Made by a program: the position numbers and the translations under genes. A DNA stretch of 64,000 nucleotides from Bradyrhizobium sp. CCBAU 53421. Lineage in GTDB: Bacteria > Pseudomonadota > Alphaproteobacteria > Rhizobiales > Xanthobacteraceae. How positions within the stretch are numbered: position 1 is the first letter of the stretch; each line of letters starts with the position of its first letter. Below are positions 20,599 through 30,025 of the stretch, one piece after another. Below the pieces are notes generated by a model. That model saw nothing but the letters and a program-made list of their open reading frames with translations, ran no database searches and was not told the DNA's origin. The stretch covers positions 2,666,001 through 2,730,000 of the forward strand of contig NZ_CP030047.1 of assembly GCF_015291625.1 (NCBI RefSeq). Reading direction: 5' to 3'.

Positions 20599-22542
20599 AT
20601 GTACAACGATTCTTTGTTCAACGCCTTCGCAAGGTCGTTTGAAGCGCGAAGCCAGACCGACATGTCGATGGCCGAGTATTTGGAGTCGTGTCGAAGTGAT
20701 CCGATGCGATATGCCAATGCGGCCGAGCGGTTATTAGCGGCAATCGGTGAGCCCCAGATGATCGACACGGCCAAGGACCCACGCCTTGGCCGTATCTTTT
20801 TGAACCGTACGATCAGGTCGTATCCGGCCTTCGCCGGCTTCTACGGCATGGAAGACACGATCGAGCGCCTCGTCGGCTTCTTCCGCCACGCCGCACAGGG
20901 CCTCGAAGAGCGCAAGCAGATCCTCTATCTGCTCGGACCGGTCGGCGGCGGCAAGTCGTCGCTCGCCGAGCGCATCAAGGCGCTGATGGAGATCCATCCG
21001 ATCTACGTGCTGAAGGCGGGTGACGAACTGTCGCCGGTGTTCGAGAGCCCGCTCGGGCTGTTCGACCCCGAGACGCTTGGCCCGATGATCGAGGAGAAGT
21101 ACGGCATTCCGCGCCGCCGGCTGAGCGGGCTGATGTCGCCCTGGGCCTACAAGCGGCTCGAGGCCTTCGGCGGCGACATCTCGCAATTCCGCGTCGCGCG
21201 CATCCAGCCCTCCCGGCTGCGCCAGATCGCGGTCGCCAAGACCGAGCCCGGCGACGAGAACAACCAGGACATCTCCTCGCTGGTCGGCAAGGTCGACATC
21301 CGCAAGCTGGAGACCTACGCCCAGAACGACCCGGACGCCTACAGCTATTCCGGCGGCCTCAACCGCGCCAACCAGGGCGTGCTCGAGTTCGTCGAGATGT
21401 TCAAGGCGCCGATCAAGATGCTGCACCCGCTGCTGACCGCGACGCAGGAGGGCAACTACATCGGCACCGAGAACATCGGTGCGATCCCGTTCACCGGCAT
21501 CATCCTCGCGCACTCCAACGAAGCCGAGTGGCAGAGCTTCAAGACCAACAAGAACAACGAGGCCTTCATCGACCGTATCTGCGTCATCAAAGTCCCGTAC
21601 GTCCTGCGGGTCACCGAGGAGCAGAAGATCTACGAGAAGCTGATCCAGGGCTCCGAGCTTGCCGCCGCGCCGTGCGCTCCGGCGACGCTGGAGACGATGG
21701 CGCGCTTCTCGGTGATGTCGCGGCTGCGCAAGCACGAGAACTCGACGCTGTTCGGCAAGATGCGGGTCTATGACGGCGAAAGCCTGAAGGAATCCGATCC
21801 GAAGGCGCGCAGCGTGCAGGAATACAAGGACGCGGCCGGCGTCGACGAGGGCATGGACGGCGTCTCCACCCGCTTCGCCTTCAAGGTGCTGGCCTCGACC
21901 TTCAACCACGATACCACCGAGGTCGGCGCCGACGCGGTGCACCTGATGTATGTGCTGGAGATGGCGATCCGCCGCGAGCAGCTGCCTGACGAGACCGAGA
22001 AGCGCTATCTCGAATTCATCAAGGCCGACCTCGCGCCGCGCTATGCCGAGTTCATCGGCAACGAGATCCAGAAGGCCTATCTGGAATCCTATGCCGACTA
22101 CGGGCAGAACCTGTTCGACCGCTATGTCGACTACGCCGACGCCTGGATCGAGGACCAGGACTTCAAGGATCCTGACACCGGCCAGCTGATGAACCGCGAG
22201 CTCTTGAACCAGGAGCTGACCAAGATCGAGAAGCCGGCGGGCATTGCCAACCCGAAGGACTTCCGCAACGAGGTCGTCAAGTTCTCGCTGCGTTCGCGGG
22301 CGCACAATGGCGGCAAGAACCCGAGCTGGACCTCCTACGAAAAGGTTCGCGACGTGATCGAGAAGAGGATATTCTCGCAGGTCGAGGATCTGCTTCCGGT
22401 CATCTCGTTCGGGTCCAAGAAGGACGGCGAGACCGAGAAGAAGCACGGCGAGTTCGTCGAGCGGATGGTGGAGCGGGGTTACACCGAGCGCCAGGTCCGC
22501 CGGCTCGTCGAGTGGTACATGCGGGTGAAGCAGGCCGGCTAG
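20599..22542 (+). CDS. prkA: PrkA-family serine protein kinase / AAA+ protein (YeaG-like)
   Basis: 647 residues from ATG 20599, chosen for GGAGATAGGG just upstream; a GTG five codons earlier is possible. The AAA-type N-terminal half has a P-loop at residues 113-121 (GPVGGGKSS). The C-terminal half is the PrkA kinase-like domain. Homologues (B. subtilis PrkA, E. coli YeaG) act in sporulation or in stationary-phase and nitrogen-starvation stress. It heads the conserved set prkA, yeaH-like, spoVR-like, present here in the same order and strand. A strong hairpin follows 9 bp after the stop. Confidence 0.94.
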   Translation: MYNDSLFNAFARSFEARSQTDMSMAEYLESCRSDPMRYANAAERLLAAIGEPQMIDTAKDPRLGRIFLNRTIRSYPAFAGFYGMEDTIERLVGFFRHAAQGLEERKQILYLLGPVGGGKSSLAERIKALMEIHPIYVLKAGDELSPVFESPLGLFDPETLGPMIEEKYGIPRRRLSGLMSPWAYKRLEAFGGDISQFRVARIQPSRLRQIAVAKTEPGDENNQDISSLVGKVDIRKLETYAQNDPDAYSYSGGLNRANQGVLEFVEMFKAPIKMLHPLLTATQEGNYIGTENIGAIPFTGIILAHSNEAEWQSFKTNKNNEAFIDRICVIKVPYVLRVTEEQKIYEKLIQGSELAAAPCAPATLETMARFSVMSRLRKHENSTLFGKMRVYDGESLKESDPKARSVQEYKDAAGVDEGMDGVSTRFAFKVLASTFNHDTTEVGADAVHLMYVLEMAIRREQLPDETEKRYLEFIKADLAPRYAEFIGNEIQKAYLESYADYGQNLFDRYVDYADAWIEDQDFKDPDTGQLMNRELLNQELTKIEKPAGIANPKDFRNEVVKFSLRSRAHNGGKNPSWTSYEKVRDVIEKRIFSQVEDLLPVISFGSKKDGETEKKHGEFVERMVERGYTERQVRRLVEWYMRVKQAG

Positions 22543-22551
22543 TGCACGATC

Positions 22552-22575
22552 CGGAAAGCCGGCAGCGGCTTTCCG
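22552..22575 (+). terminator. Hairpin after prkA (terminator or mRNA-processing/attenuation site)
   Basis: Perfect 9-bp stem CGGAAAGCC / GGCTTTCCG with a six-base loop, 9 bp after the prkA stop. No T-run follows, so it may limit rather than stop transcription into the next gene of the trio. Confidence 0.5.
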
Positions 22576-22651
22576 TCTCGTCCCGTCCCGTCCGTCCAAT
22601 AAGAATGCGATGCGACTGTCATGATCGCATCCGGCGCGAGGCAGATGCAAC

Positions 22652-23929
22652 GTGGTCATGCATATCGTCGATCGGCGGTTGAATCCGGGTAGCAAGAGCC
22701 TGGAGAACCGCCAGCGCTTCCTGCGGCGCGCCAAGGCGCTGGTGCAGGGAGCCGTCAAGAAGTCGTCACAGGACCGGGACATCAAGGATGTCCTGGAGGG
22801 CGGCGAGGTGACCATCCCGCTGGACGGCATGGATGAGCCGCGGTTCCGGCGCGAGGGCGGCACGCGCGACATGGTGCTGCCCGGCAACAAGAAGTTCGTC
22901 GAGGGCGACTGGCTGCAGCGTCCGAACCAGAGCGGCGCCAAGGGTTCCGGCGCGGGCGAGGGCGACAGCGAGGACGCCTTCCGCTTCGTGCTGAGCCGCG
23001 AGGAGTTCGTCGACCTCTTCCTCGACGACCTCGAATTGCCCGACCTCGCCAAGCGCAAGCTCGCGCAGACCGAGAGCGAGGGCATTCAGCGCGCCGGCTA
23101 TGCGACCTCGGGCTCGCCCGCCAACATCTCGATCAGCCGCACCGTGAGCCGGGCACTGGCGCGCCGCGTGGCGCTGCGCCGGCCGCGCAAGGACGAGATC
23201 GAGGCGCTCGAGGAGGAGCTTGCGGCGTGCGAGGACGAGACCCGCCGCGCCGAACTGCTCGCGCTGCTCGAAGCGCTGAGGGCCAAGGCCAAGCGGATCC
23301 CGTTCATCGATCCGATCGACATCCGCTACCGCCGCTTCGAGACGGTGCCGAAGCCGGTGGCGCAGGCCGTGATGTTCTGCCTTATGGACGTCTCGGGCTC
23401 GATGTCCGAGCACATGAAGGATCTGGCAAAGCGGTTCTACATGCTGCTCTACGTCTTCCTGAAGCGGCGGTACAAGCATGTCGAGATCGTGTTCATCCGG
23501 CACACCGACCGCGCCGAGGAGGTCGACGAGGATACGTTCTTCCATGGACCGGCGTCCGGCGGCACCCTGGTATCGAGCGCGCTGGTTGCGATGAACGACA
23601 TCGTCCGCACCCGCTTCCGTCCCGCCGACTGGAACATCTATGCCGCCCAGGCTTCGGACGGCGACAACATGACCTCCGACAGCGGGCTGACCGGGCATCT
23701 CTTGACCGACAAGATCCTGCCGGTCTGTCAGTTCTTCGCCTATCTCGAGGTCGGCGAGGCCGCCAACTACACCTTCGACATGCCGGACTCCTCGCTCTGG
23801 ACGCTCTATGAGCGTCTGCGCAACGACGGCGCGCCGTTGTCGATGCGCAAGGTGAGCGAGCGCGGCGAGATCTTCCCGGTGTTCCAGGACCTGTTCAAGC
23901 GTCGCACCACCAGTCAGGAAAGGGTATAG
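22652..23929 (+). CDS. YeaH/YhbH-family protein (DUF444, VWA-like)
   Basis: 425 residues from GTG 22652 (GCGAGG about 10 bases upstream); ATG 22658 is the alternative. The N-terminal part is charged and repetitive (FRREGGTRDMVLPGNKKF). A coiled-coil-like stretch EIEALEEELAACEDETRRAE is followed from about residue 240 by a von Willebrand A-like domain with the metal-site motif MDVSGSMSEHM. This protein is the constant partner of PrkA and SpoVR; E. coli YeaH acts with YeaG under nitrogen starvation. Biochemical role is unknown. Confidence 0.93.
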   Translation: MVMHIVDRRLNPGSKSLENRQRFLRRAKALVQGAVKKSSQDRDIKDVLEGGEVTIPLDGMDEPRFRREGGTRDMVLPGNKKFVEGDWLQRPNQSGAKGSGAGEGDSEDAFRFVLSREEFVDLFLDDLELPDLAKRKLAQTESEGIQRAGYATSGSPANISISRTVSRALARRVALRRPRKDEIEALEEELAACEDETRRAELLALLEALRAKAKRIPFIDPIDIRYRRFETVPKPVAQAVMFCLMDVSGSMSEHMKDLAKRFYMLLYVFLKRRYKHVEIVFIRHTDRAEEVDEDTFFHGPASGGTLVSSALVAMNDIVRTRFRPADWNIYAAQASDGDNMTSDSGLTGHLLTDKILPVCQFFAYLEVGEAANYTFDMPDSSLWTLYERLRNDGAPLSMRKVSERGEIFPVFQDLFKRRTTSQERV

Positions 23930-23933
23930 GTTG

Positions 23934-25478
23934 ATGGGGTCTTCCGGCGAACGTCTGTTCGAGGGCGCCGACTGGGATTTCCAGACGCTGCAGCGGATTC
24001 ACGATGCCTGCGAGCAGGTCGCGCGCAAGGAGCTCGGGCTCGACGTCTATCCCAACCAGATCGAGGTGATCACCGCCGAGCAGATGCTCGACGCCTATTC
24101 ATCGGTCGGCATGCCGCTGTTCTACAAGCACTGGTCGTTCGGCAAGCAGTTCGCCTTCCAGGAGGCGTCCTACCGCAAGGGCCTGATGGGCCTCGCCTAT
24201 GAGATCGTGATCAACTCCTCGCCCTGCATCTCCTATCTGATGGAGGAGAACACCGCGACGATGCAGACGCTGGTGATCGCGCACGCGGCGTTCGGGCACA
24301 ATCACTTCTTCAAGAACAACTACCTGTTCAAGCAGTGGACCGATGCCGACGGCATCCTCGACTATCTCGAATTCGCCAAGGGCTACATCGCGGCCTGCGA
24401 GGATCGCCACGGCCGCGAGACAGTGGAGCGGACGCTGGATGCCGCGCATGCGCTGATGTCGCACGGCGTCGACCGCTATCCCGGCAAGAAGACGCTCGAC
24501 CTGCGCGCCGAGGAGAAGCGCGCCGGCGAGCGCCGGCAGCACGAGGAATCCGTGTTCAACGATTTGTGGCGGACGGTGCCGAACATCAAGGCCAAGAGCA
24601 AGGCTACGCTTACCGCCGAGCGACGCCGCGCGCTGCTCGGTCTGCCGCAGGAGAACATCCTCTACTTCCTGGAGAAGACCGCGCCGCGTCTCGCACCTTG
24701 GCAGCGCGAGCTCATTCGCATCGTGCGTCACATCGCGCAGTACTTCTACCCGCAGGGCCAGACCAAGGTGATGAACGAGGGCACCGCGACCTACGTGCAT
24801 TACCGGATCATGAGCCGGCTGCATCAGCAGGGCCGGCTCACCGACGGCAACTTCCTCGAATTCCTGCAGTCGCACACCAATGTGGTGTTCCAGCCCGAGT
24901 TCGACGATCGCCGCTATTCCGGCTTCAATCCCTACGCGCTCGGCTTTGCCATGATGCAGGACATCGAGCGGATCGTGAAAAATCCGGAGGACGAGGATCG
25001 CGACTGGTTCCCCGATATTGCCGGCAAGGGCGACGTCGAGGGCGTGCTGCGCGAGATCTGGAGCAACTACCGCGACGAGAGCTTCATCAACCAGTTCCTC
25101 AGCCCGGCGCTGATCCGGCGCTTCCGCATGTTCCATCTGCACGACGACCCAGCCGAAAGCCAGGGCATCAAGGTCGATGCGATCCATGACGAGCGTGGTT
25201 ACCGCCGAGTGCGCCGCGAGCTGGCGCGGCAATACGACGTCGGTTTCGTCGACGCCAATATCGAGGTCATGGATGTCGATCTCGACGGCGATCGCCGCCT
25301 GATGCTGCGTCACACCACCGTCAAGGGCGCGCAGCTCAACGAGACCGACACGCGGCGCGTGCTGCAGCATCTGGCCGATCTGTGGTCCTACGACGTCGCG
25401 CTGACCGAAGTCGACGGCACCGACAAGGTGCTGAAGGAATACGTCGTCAGCCCGCGCGCGGCTGCGGTCGCCGCCTGA
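23934..25478 (+). CDS. SpoVR-family protein (YcgB-like)
   Basis: 514 residues from ATG 23934, 9-10 bases after the ribosome site GGAAAGGG that overlaps the end of the yeaH-like gene; a TTG codon just before it is less likely. Family features are GADWDFQTLQRIHDACEQVA at the start, histidine-rich segments (AHAAFGHNHFFKNN and MNEGTATYVHYRIMSRLHQQ) that could bind metal, and the long conserved central region. SpoVR is needed for spore cortex in Bacillus; in proteobacteria it belongs to the PrkA/YeaH stress module. It is the third gene of this operon. Confidence 0.94.
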   Translation: MGSSGERLFEGADWDFQTLQRIHDACEQVARKELGLDVYPNQIEVITAEQMLDAYSSVGMPLFYKHWSFGKQFAFQEASYRKGLMGLAYEIVINSSPCISYLMEENTATMQTLVIAHAAFGHNHFFKNNYLFKQWTDADGILDYLEFAKGYIAACEDRHGRETVERTLDAAHALMSHGVDRYPGKKTLDLRAEEKRAGERRQHEESVFNDLWRTVPNIKAKSKATLTAERRRALLGLPQENILYFLEKTAPRLAPWQRELIRIVRHIAQYFYPQGQTKVMNEGTATYVHYRIMSRLHQQGRLTDGNFLEFLQSHTNVVFQPEFDDRRYSGFNPYALGFAMMQDIERIVKNPEDEDRDWFPDIAGKGDVEGVLREIWSNYRDESFINQFLSPALIRRFRMFHLHDDPAESQGIKVDAIHDERGYRRVRRELARQYDVGFVDANIEVMDVDLDGDRRLMLRHTTVKGAQLNETDTRRVLQHLADLWSYDVALTEVDGTDKVLKEYVVSPRAAAVAA

Positions 25479-25501
25479 GGATCACGCTCTCGCGATCATG
25501 A

Positions 25502-25522
25502 GCGCGGCGCACACCGCCGCGC
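25502..25522 (+). terminator. GC-rich hairpin after the prkA operon
   Basis: Perfect 8-bp stem GCGCGGCG / CGCCGCGC with loop CACAC, 23 bp after the spoVR-like stop. No T-run follows, so intrinsic termination is only likely, not certain. Confidence 0.5.
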
Positions 25523-25731
25523 GGAATGCTGATCTTGCATGATGAACCTTCGCGTCTATCGAAGGCTCACATCATGAACATCACGGCAACGTACCGGATA
25601 CTGAAAGCGCATCATGTTCCGTGCGCGCATCTGATTGCCGGCGTGCGGAAATCTCGCGAGGCGTTCTTGGTGATTGCCTGCGCGGGCGCGATTGATAAGG
25701 TGCGCCGCGTCAAGAAAACCAAGAAAAGGAT

Positions 25732-26928
25732 ATGCTCTTGTCAACTCGCTCTCGCCTCGCGGCCCTTCTTGCCCTTGCCGCGCTGACGGCATCGACGATC
25801 CCGCCATCCATCGCAGCCGATTCCGCAATCAAGATCGGAAACACCGCGCCCTATAGCGGCCCGGCGTCGGCCTACGGCACGATTGCGCGCGCCGAAGCCG
25901 CGTACTTTCAGATGCTCAACGATCAGGGCGGCATCGGCGGCCGCAAGATCGACTTTGCGAGTCTCGACGACGCCTATTCGCCGTCGAAGACCGTCGAGCA
26001 GACCCGCAAGCTGGTCGAGCAGGACGAGGTGCTTGCGATCTTCAGCGCGGTCGGCACCGCGCCGAACATCTCGGTGCAGAAATATCTGAACATCAAGCAC
26101 GTGCCGCAGCTGTTTGTGTCGTCAGGCGCGACGCGCTGGAACGATCCGAAGCAGTTCCCGTGGACGGTCGGTTTCAATCCGACCTACGAGCTCGAGGGAC
26201 GGCTCTATGCAAAGTACATCCTGAAGACCAAGCCGGACGCCAAGATCGCGGTCATCACGCCGAACGAGGACGCGGGCAAGGACTATCTCAGGGGCCTCAA
26301 GGACGGGCTCGGCGAGCACGTCGGCCAGATCGTCGCCGAGACCACCTACCTCACCACCGATCCGACTATCGATTCCCAGATGGTGACGATGCGCGAGTCC
26401 GGTGCCGACGTGTTCTTCGCCGAAGCGACGCCGAAATTCGCGGCGCAAGCGTTGCGCAAGGCGGCCAGCATGGGCTGGAAGCCGCTCACCATCCTGCCGA
26501 CCGTCTCCAATTCGGTCTCCGCGGTGCTTGAACCCGCCGGGCTTGAGAATGTCATCGGCGTCGTGACCGGGCTCTATCTGAAGGATCCGACCGATCCGCG
26601 CTGGGCCGATGATGCCGGGCAGAAGGAATTCTCGGCCTGGATGAAGAAATATCAGCCGAATGCGAGCCCGGGCGATCTCTTCAACGTGCAGGGCTACACC
26701 GTCGCGCAGGTCATGGCGGCGGTGCTGAAGAACTGCAACGGCGATTACAGCCGCGACAACATCATCAAGCAGGCGACCAATCTGAAAGCGCTCGAATTGC
26801 CGATGCTGCTGCCGGGCATCAAGGTGCAGACCGAGCCCGACAACGTAACGCCGATCCGCCAGATCCAGATGGCGCGGTTCGACGGCAAGTCCTGGGCGCT
26901 GTTCGGCGACGTGCTGAGCGACAAGTAG
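25732..26928 (+). CDS. ABC transporter substrate-binding protein, branched-chain amino acid type
   Basis: 398 residues; AAAAGGA precedes ATG 25732. The signal peptide ends near PPSIAADSA. The mature protein is a two-lobed periplasmic binding protein of the Leu/Ile/Val (Peripla_BP_6) class, with the usual opening IKIGNTAPYSGPASAYG and a second-lobe start at KIAVITPNEDAGKDYL. It should bind a small organic solute for import. No permease or ATPase gene is adjacent, so the partner transporter lies elsewhere or the protein serves as a shared or sensory binding protein. The ligand cannot be read from sequence. Confidence 0.93.
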   Translation: MLLSTRSRLAALLALAALTASTIPPSIAADSAIKIGNTAPYSGPASAYGTIARAEAAYFQMLNDQGGIGGRKIDFASLDDAYSPSKTVEQTRKLVEQDEVLAIFSAVGTAPNISVQKYLNIKHVPQLFVSSGATRWNDPKQFPWTVGFNPTYELEGRLYAKYILKTKPDAKIAVITPNEDAGKDYLRGLKDGLGEHVGQIVAETTYLTTDPTIDSQMVTMRESGADVFFAEATPKFAAQALRKAASMGWKPLTILPTVSNSVSAVLEPAGLENVIGVVTGLYLKDPTDPRWADDAGQKEFSAWMKKYQPNASPGDLFNVQGYTVAQVMAAVLKNCNGDYSRDNIIKQATNLKALELPMLLPGIKVQTEPDNVTPIRQIQMARFDGKSWALFGDVLSDK

Positions 26929-26934
26929 CCGTCT

Positions 26935-27075
26935 GTCGTCCCTGCGAAAGCAGGGACCCATACGCCGCGGCTTCTGTTGTGAACGGGACTCGTTGTTCCA
27001 GCGTAGCCCGACAATCTGCATCGGTGGTTATGGGTCCCTGCTCCCGTGCGCAATTGCGCACTAGGCAGGGACGAC
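26935..27075. repeat. Palindromic intergenic repeat, 141 bp
   Basis: Bounded by GTCGTCCCTGC (26935-26945) and its exact reverse complement GCAGGGACGAC (27065-27075), with a second inner pair (GGGACCCATA and TATGGGTCCC). Lies between the convergent binding-protein and kor genes. Such elements are scattered through Bradyrhizobium genomes. Confidence 0.75.
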
Positions 27076-27125
27076 ACGGAGTTTGTCGCCGTCCTTCACG
27101 CCATTGTGCCGGCGAGAACGAGCGC

Positions 27126-28181
27126 TCAGCGCAGGCTGGCGTTGATCTTGTCCAGCACGGCCGAGCCGGGGCAGAGCGCTTGTTCGTCCAGCGTGTTGAG
27201 CGGCGTCTCGACGGTGTCGAGATGGGTGTGCAGATCCTCGGCTTCCGGATCGACATAGAGTAGGCCAGTGACGATCTGGCCCTTGGCTGCATGCTTCTGC
27301 AAGAAGGTCATCGCGCCGAGCCGATCGTGCGGATCGTAGTCGGCGTCGAGCTTGCGCAGCGCCAGCCTGGAGCCGTCATGCTGCTCGACCACCTGCACGG
27401 TGCCGGGCGCGTAGTCGACGCTGATCGGATCGCGGCCGACCAGCACGTCGAGGCGGTTCACCGCGTCATTGTGCTCGCGCACATAGTCGAAGCTCTTGGT
27501 CGAGCCGGCGTGGTTGTTGAAGGCGATGCAGGGGCTGATCACGTCGATGAAGGACGCGCCCTTATGGCGGATCGCAGCGGCAATCAAGGGAACCAATTGC
27601 GTCTTGTCGCCGGAGAAGCTGCGCGCCACGAAGGTGGCCCCTAACTGCAGCGCGATCGCGACCAGGTCGATCGCATTGTCGGTGTTGGTGACGCCCTTCT
27701 TCGACTTCGAGCCGCGGTCGGCGGTCGCCGAGAACTGGCCCTTGGTCAGGCCGTACACGCCGTTGTTCTCGACGATGTACGTCATGTTGACGGCGCGCCG
27801 GATCGAATGCGCGAACTGGCCGAAGCCGATCGAGGCGCTGTCGCCGTCGCCGGATACGCCGAGATAGATCAGATCGCGGTTGGCGAGGTTGGCGCCGGTC
27901 AGCACCGACGGCATCCGGCCGTGCACCGAGTTGAAGCCGTGCGAATTGCCGAGGAAATAGTCCGGCGTCTTCGACGAGCAGCCGATGCCGGAAATCTTCG
28001 CCACCCGGTGCGGCTCGATCGAGAGCTCGTAACAGGCTTCGATGATCGAGGCGGTGATCGAATCGTGGCCACAGCCCGCGCACAGGGTCGAGATCTTGCC
28101 CTCGTAGTCGCGATGGGTATAGCCCAGCTCGTTCTTCTTCAGGCCGGGATGATGAAACTTCGGCTTTGCAATGTAGGTCAT
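27126..28181 (-). CDS. korB: 2-oxoacid:ferredoxin oxidoreductase, beta subunit
   Basis: 351 residues. The beta subunit carries thiamine diphosphate: GVSGDGDSASIGFGQFAHSI and NMTYIVENNGVYGLTKGQFS form the cofactor-binding core, and LCAGCGHDSI near the N-terminus supplies cluster ligands. With the alpha subunit it oxidatively decarboxylates a 2-oxoacid (probably 2-oxoglutarate) to the acyl-CoA and reduces ferredoxin. Its start overlaps the korA stop in an ATGA (28178-28181). The exact substrate is inferred from the family resemblance only. Confidence 0.92.
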   Translation of the reverse strand: MTYIAKPKFHHPGLKKNELGYTHRDYEGKISTLCAGCGHDSITASIIEACYELSIEPHRVAKISGIGCSSKTPDYFLGNSHGFNSVHGRMPSVLTGANLANRDLIYLGVSGDGDSASIGFGQFAHSIRRAVNMTYIVENNGVYGLTKGQFSATADRGSKSKKGVTNTDNAIDLVAIALQLGATFVARSFSGDKTQLVPLIAAAIRHKGASFIDVISPCIAFNNHAGSTKSFDYVREHNDAVNRLDVLVGRDPISVDYAPGTVQVVEQHDGSRLALRKLDADYDPHDRLGAMTFLQKHAAKGQIVTGLLYVDPEAEDLHTHLDTVETPLNTLDEQALCPGSAVLDKINASLR

Positions 28182-30025
28182 GTCACGGCCTTGCGGAGAG
28201 GGGTCACCTTGAGGTGGTCCTGGTGGTCGCCGATGGCGTTGGCGATGAAGCGCGCGGTGATCGGCGTGCCGTCATAGTGCAGGATCGGCACCAGCCGCAC
28301 CGGGTCGATGCCGTTCTCGTTGACGATCAGCTGGCGCAGCTGGGCGTCGCGGTTCTGCTCGACCACGTAGACGAAGTCGTGGTCGGCGATGAAGCTCGCG
28401 ACACTGGAGTGGAACGGGAAGGCGCGGATGCGCATGCGGTCGAGCTGATGGCCGCGTGCCTCCAAAATCCCGATCGCCTCGTCCATCGCGGGCGAGGTCG
28501 AGCCGAAATACAGCACGCCGTACTTGGTCGGCTTCGCCGCGTTGGCCTGCAGCGGCCGCGGCACCATGTCCTGCGCGGTCTCGAACTTGCGCACCAGGCG
28601 CTGCATGTTGTCGGCGTAGACAGCGCCTTCCTCGGAATACCGCGCGTAGCGGTCGCGCGAGGTGCCGCGGGTGAAGTAGGAGCCCTTGGTCGGATGGGTG
28701 CCGGGATAGGTGCGATAGGGGATGCCGTCGCCGTCGACGTCGAGGTAGCGGCCGAAGTCGCGGCCTTCCTCGAGCATCTCCGCCGTCATCACCTTGCCGC
28801 GGTCGTATTGCTTGGCGTCGTCCCACTTCAGCGGGCGGCACAGCCGGTGATTCATCCCGATGTCGAGATCGAGCATCAGGAAGATCGTGGTCTGCAGCCG
28901 CTCGGCGAGATCGAAGGCGGCGGCGGCGAACTCGAACGCCTCCGCAGGATCCTCCGGGAACAGCAGCACGTGCTTGGTGTCGCCGTGCGAGGCATAGGCG
29001 CAGGCGATCACGTCGCATTGCTGGGTGCGGGTCGGCATGCCGGTCGAGGGGCCGGCGCGCTGGATGTTCATGATCACGGCCGGGATCTCGGCGAAGTAGG
29101 ACAGGCCGATGAACTCGGTCATCAGCGAGATGCCCGGACCCGATGTCGCGGTGAAGGCCCGCGCGCCGTTCCAGGAGGCGCCGATCACGATGCCGATCGA
29201 GGCGAGCTCGTCCTCGCCCTGCACGATGGCATATTTCGCCTTGCCGGTCTCGGGATCGTGACGGTACTTCTTGCAGTGGCTGGTGAAGGCTTCCGCCACC
29301 GACGATGACGGCGTGATCGGATACCAGGCGCACACGGTGGCGCCGCCATAGACGGCGCCGAGCGCGGCGGCGCTGTTGCCTTCGATGAAGATGCGGTCGC
29401 CGACCTTGTCGGACTTCTTCACCCGCAGCCCGAGCGGGCATTTCAGGTTCTGCAACGCCCAGTCGCGGCCGAGATGCAGCGCGTGGACGTTGGAGGACAG
29501 CAGCTTCTCCTTGCCCTTGTACTGCTCGCCGATCAGCTGCTCGACCAGCTTGGGATCCAGGTCGAGCAGGGCGCAGAGCGCGCCGAGATAGATGATGTTC
29601 TTGAACAGCTGGCGCTGCCTGGGATCGGTGTAGGTCGAGTTGGTGATCGCGGTCAGCGGCACGCCGATGACCGTGATGTCCTCGCGGAATTTCGACGTCG
29701 GCATCGGCTTGGTCGAATCGTAGAACAGATAGCCGCCGGGCTCGATCGAGGCGACGTCCTTGTCCCAGGTCTGCGGGTTCATCGCCACCATCATGTCGAC
29801 GCCGCCGCGGGCGCCGAGATGGCCGTCCTCGGTGACGCGCACCTCGTACCAGGTCGGCAGGCCCTGGATGTTGGACGGGAAGATGTTGCGCGGCGAGACC
29901 GGCACGCCGTGGCGCAGGATCGAGCGCGCGAACAGTTCGTTGGCGGAAGCCGAGCCCGAACCGTTGACGTTGGCGAAGCGGACGACGAAGTCGTTTACGC
30001 TGCTGATCGGGCTTTGGACTGACAT
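28178..30025 (-). CDS. korA: 2-oxoacid:ferredoxin oxidoreductase, fused gamma-alpha subunit
   Basis: 615 residues from ATG 30025 (MSVQSPISSV), preceded by GCGGGATC; the longer frame to 30109 lies inside the upstream gene. Residues about 10-185 are the gamma domain (GSGSASANELFARSILRHG), then the alpha subunit begins near 205 (IFIEGNSAAALGAVYGG), with WYPITPSSSVAEAF and TATSGPGISLMTEFIG. It pairs with KorB. The start lies 31 bp inside the end of the flavoprotein gene upstream, so all three genes are translationally coupled. Confidence 0.92.
   Translation of the reverse strand: MSVQSPISSVNDFVVRFANVNGSGSASANELFARSILRHGVPVSPRNIFPSNIQGLPTWYEVRVTEDGHLGARGGVDMMVAMNPQTWDKDVASIEPGGYLFYDSTKPMPTSKFREDITVIGVPLTAITNSTYTDPRQRQLFKNIIYLGALCALLDLDPKLVEQLIGEQYKGKEKLLSSNVHALHLGRDWALQNLKCPLGLRVKKSDKVGDRIFIEGNSAAALGAVYGGATVCAWYPITPSSSVAEAFTSHCKKYRHDPETGKAKYAIVQGEDELASIGIVIGASWNGARAFTATSGPGISLMTEFIGLSYFAEIPAVIMNIQRAGPSTGMPTRTQQCDVIACAYASHGDTKHVLLFPEDPAEAFEFAAAAFDLAERLQTTIFLMLDLDIGMNHRLCRPLKWDDAKQYDRGKVMTAEMLEEGRDFGRYLDVDGDGIPYRTYPGTHPTKGSYFTRGTSRDRYARYSEEGAVYADNMQRLVRKFETAQDMVPRPLQANAAKPTKYGVLYFGSTSPAMDEAIGILEARGHQLDRMRIRAFPFHSSVASFIADHDFVYVVEQNRDAQLRQLIVNENGIDPVRLVPILHYDGTPITARFIANAIGDHQDHLKVTPLRKAVT

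Noticed and set aside
25526..25786. An 86-codon frame upstream of the substrate-binding protein gene
   Set aside because: Overlaps the start of a confident gene and lacks a ribosome site or family features.
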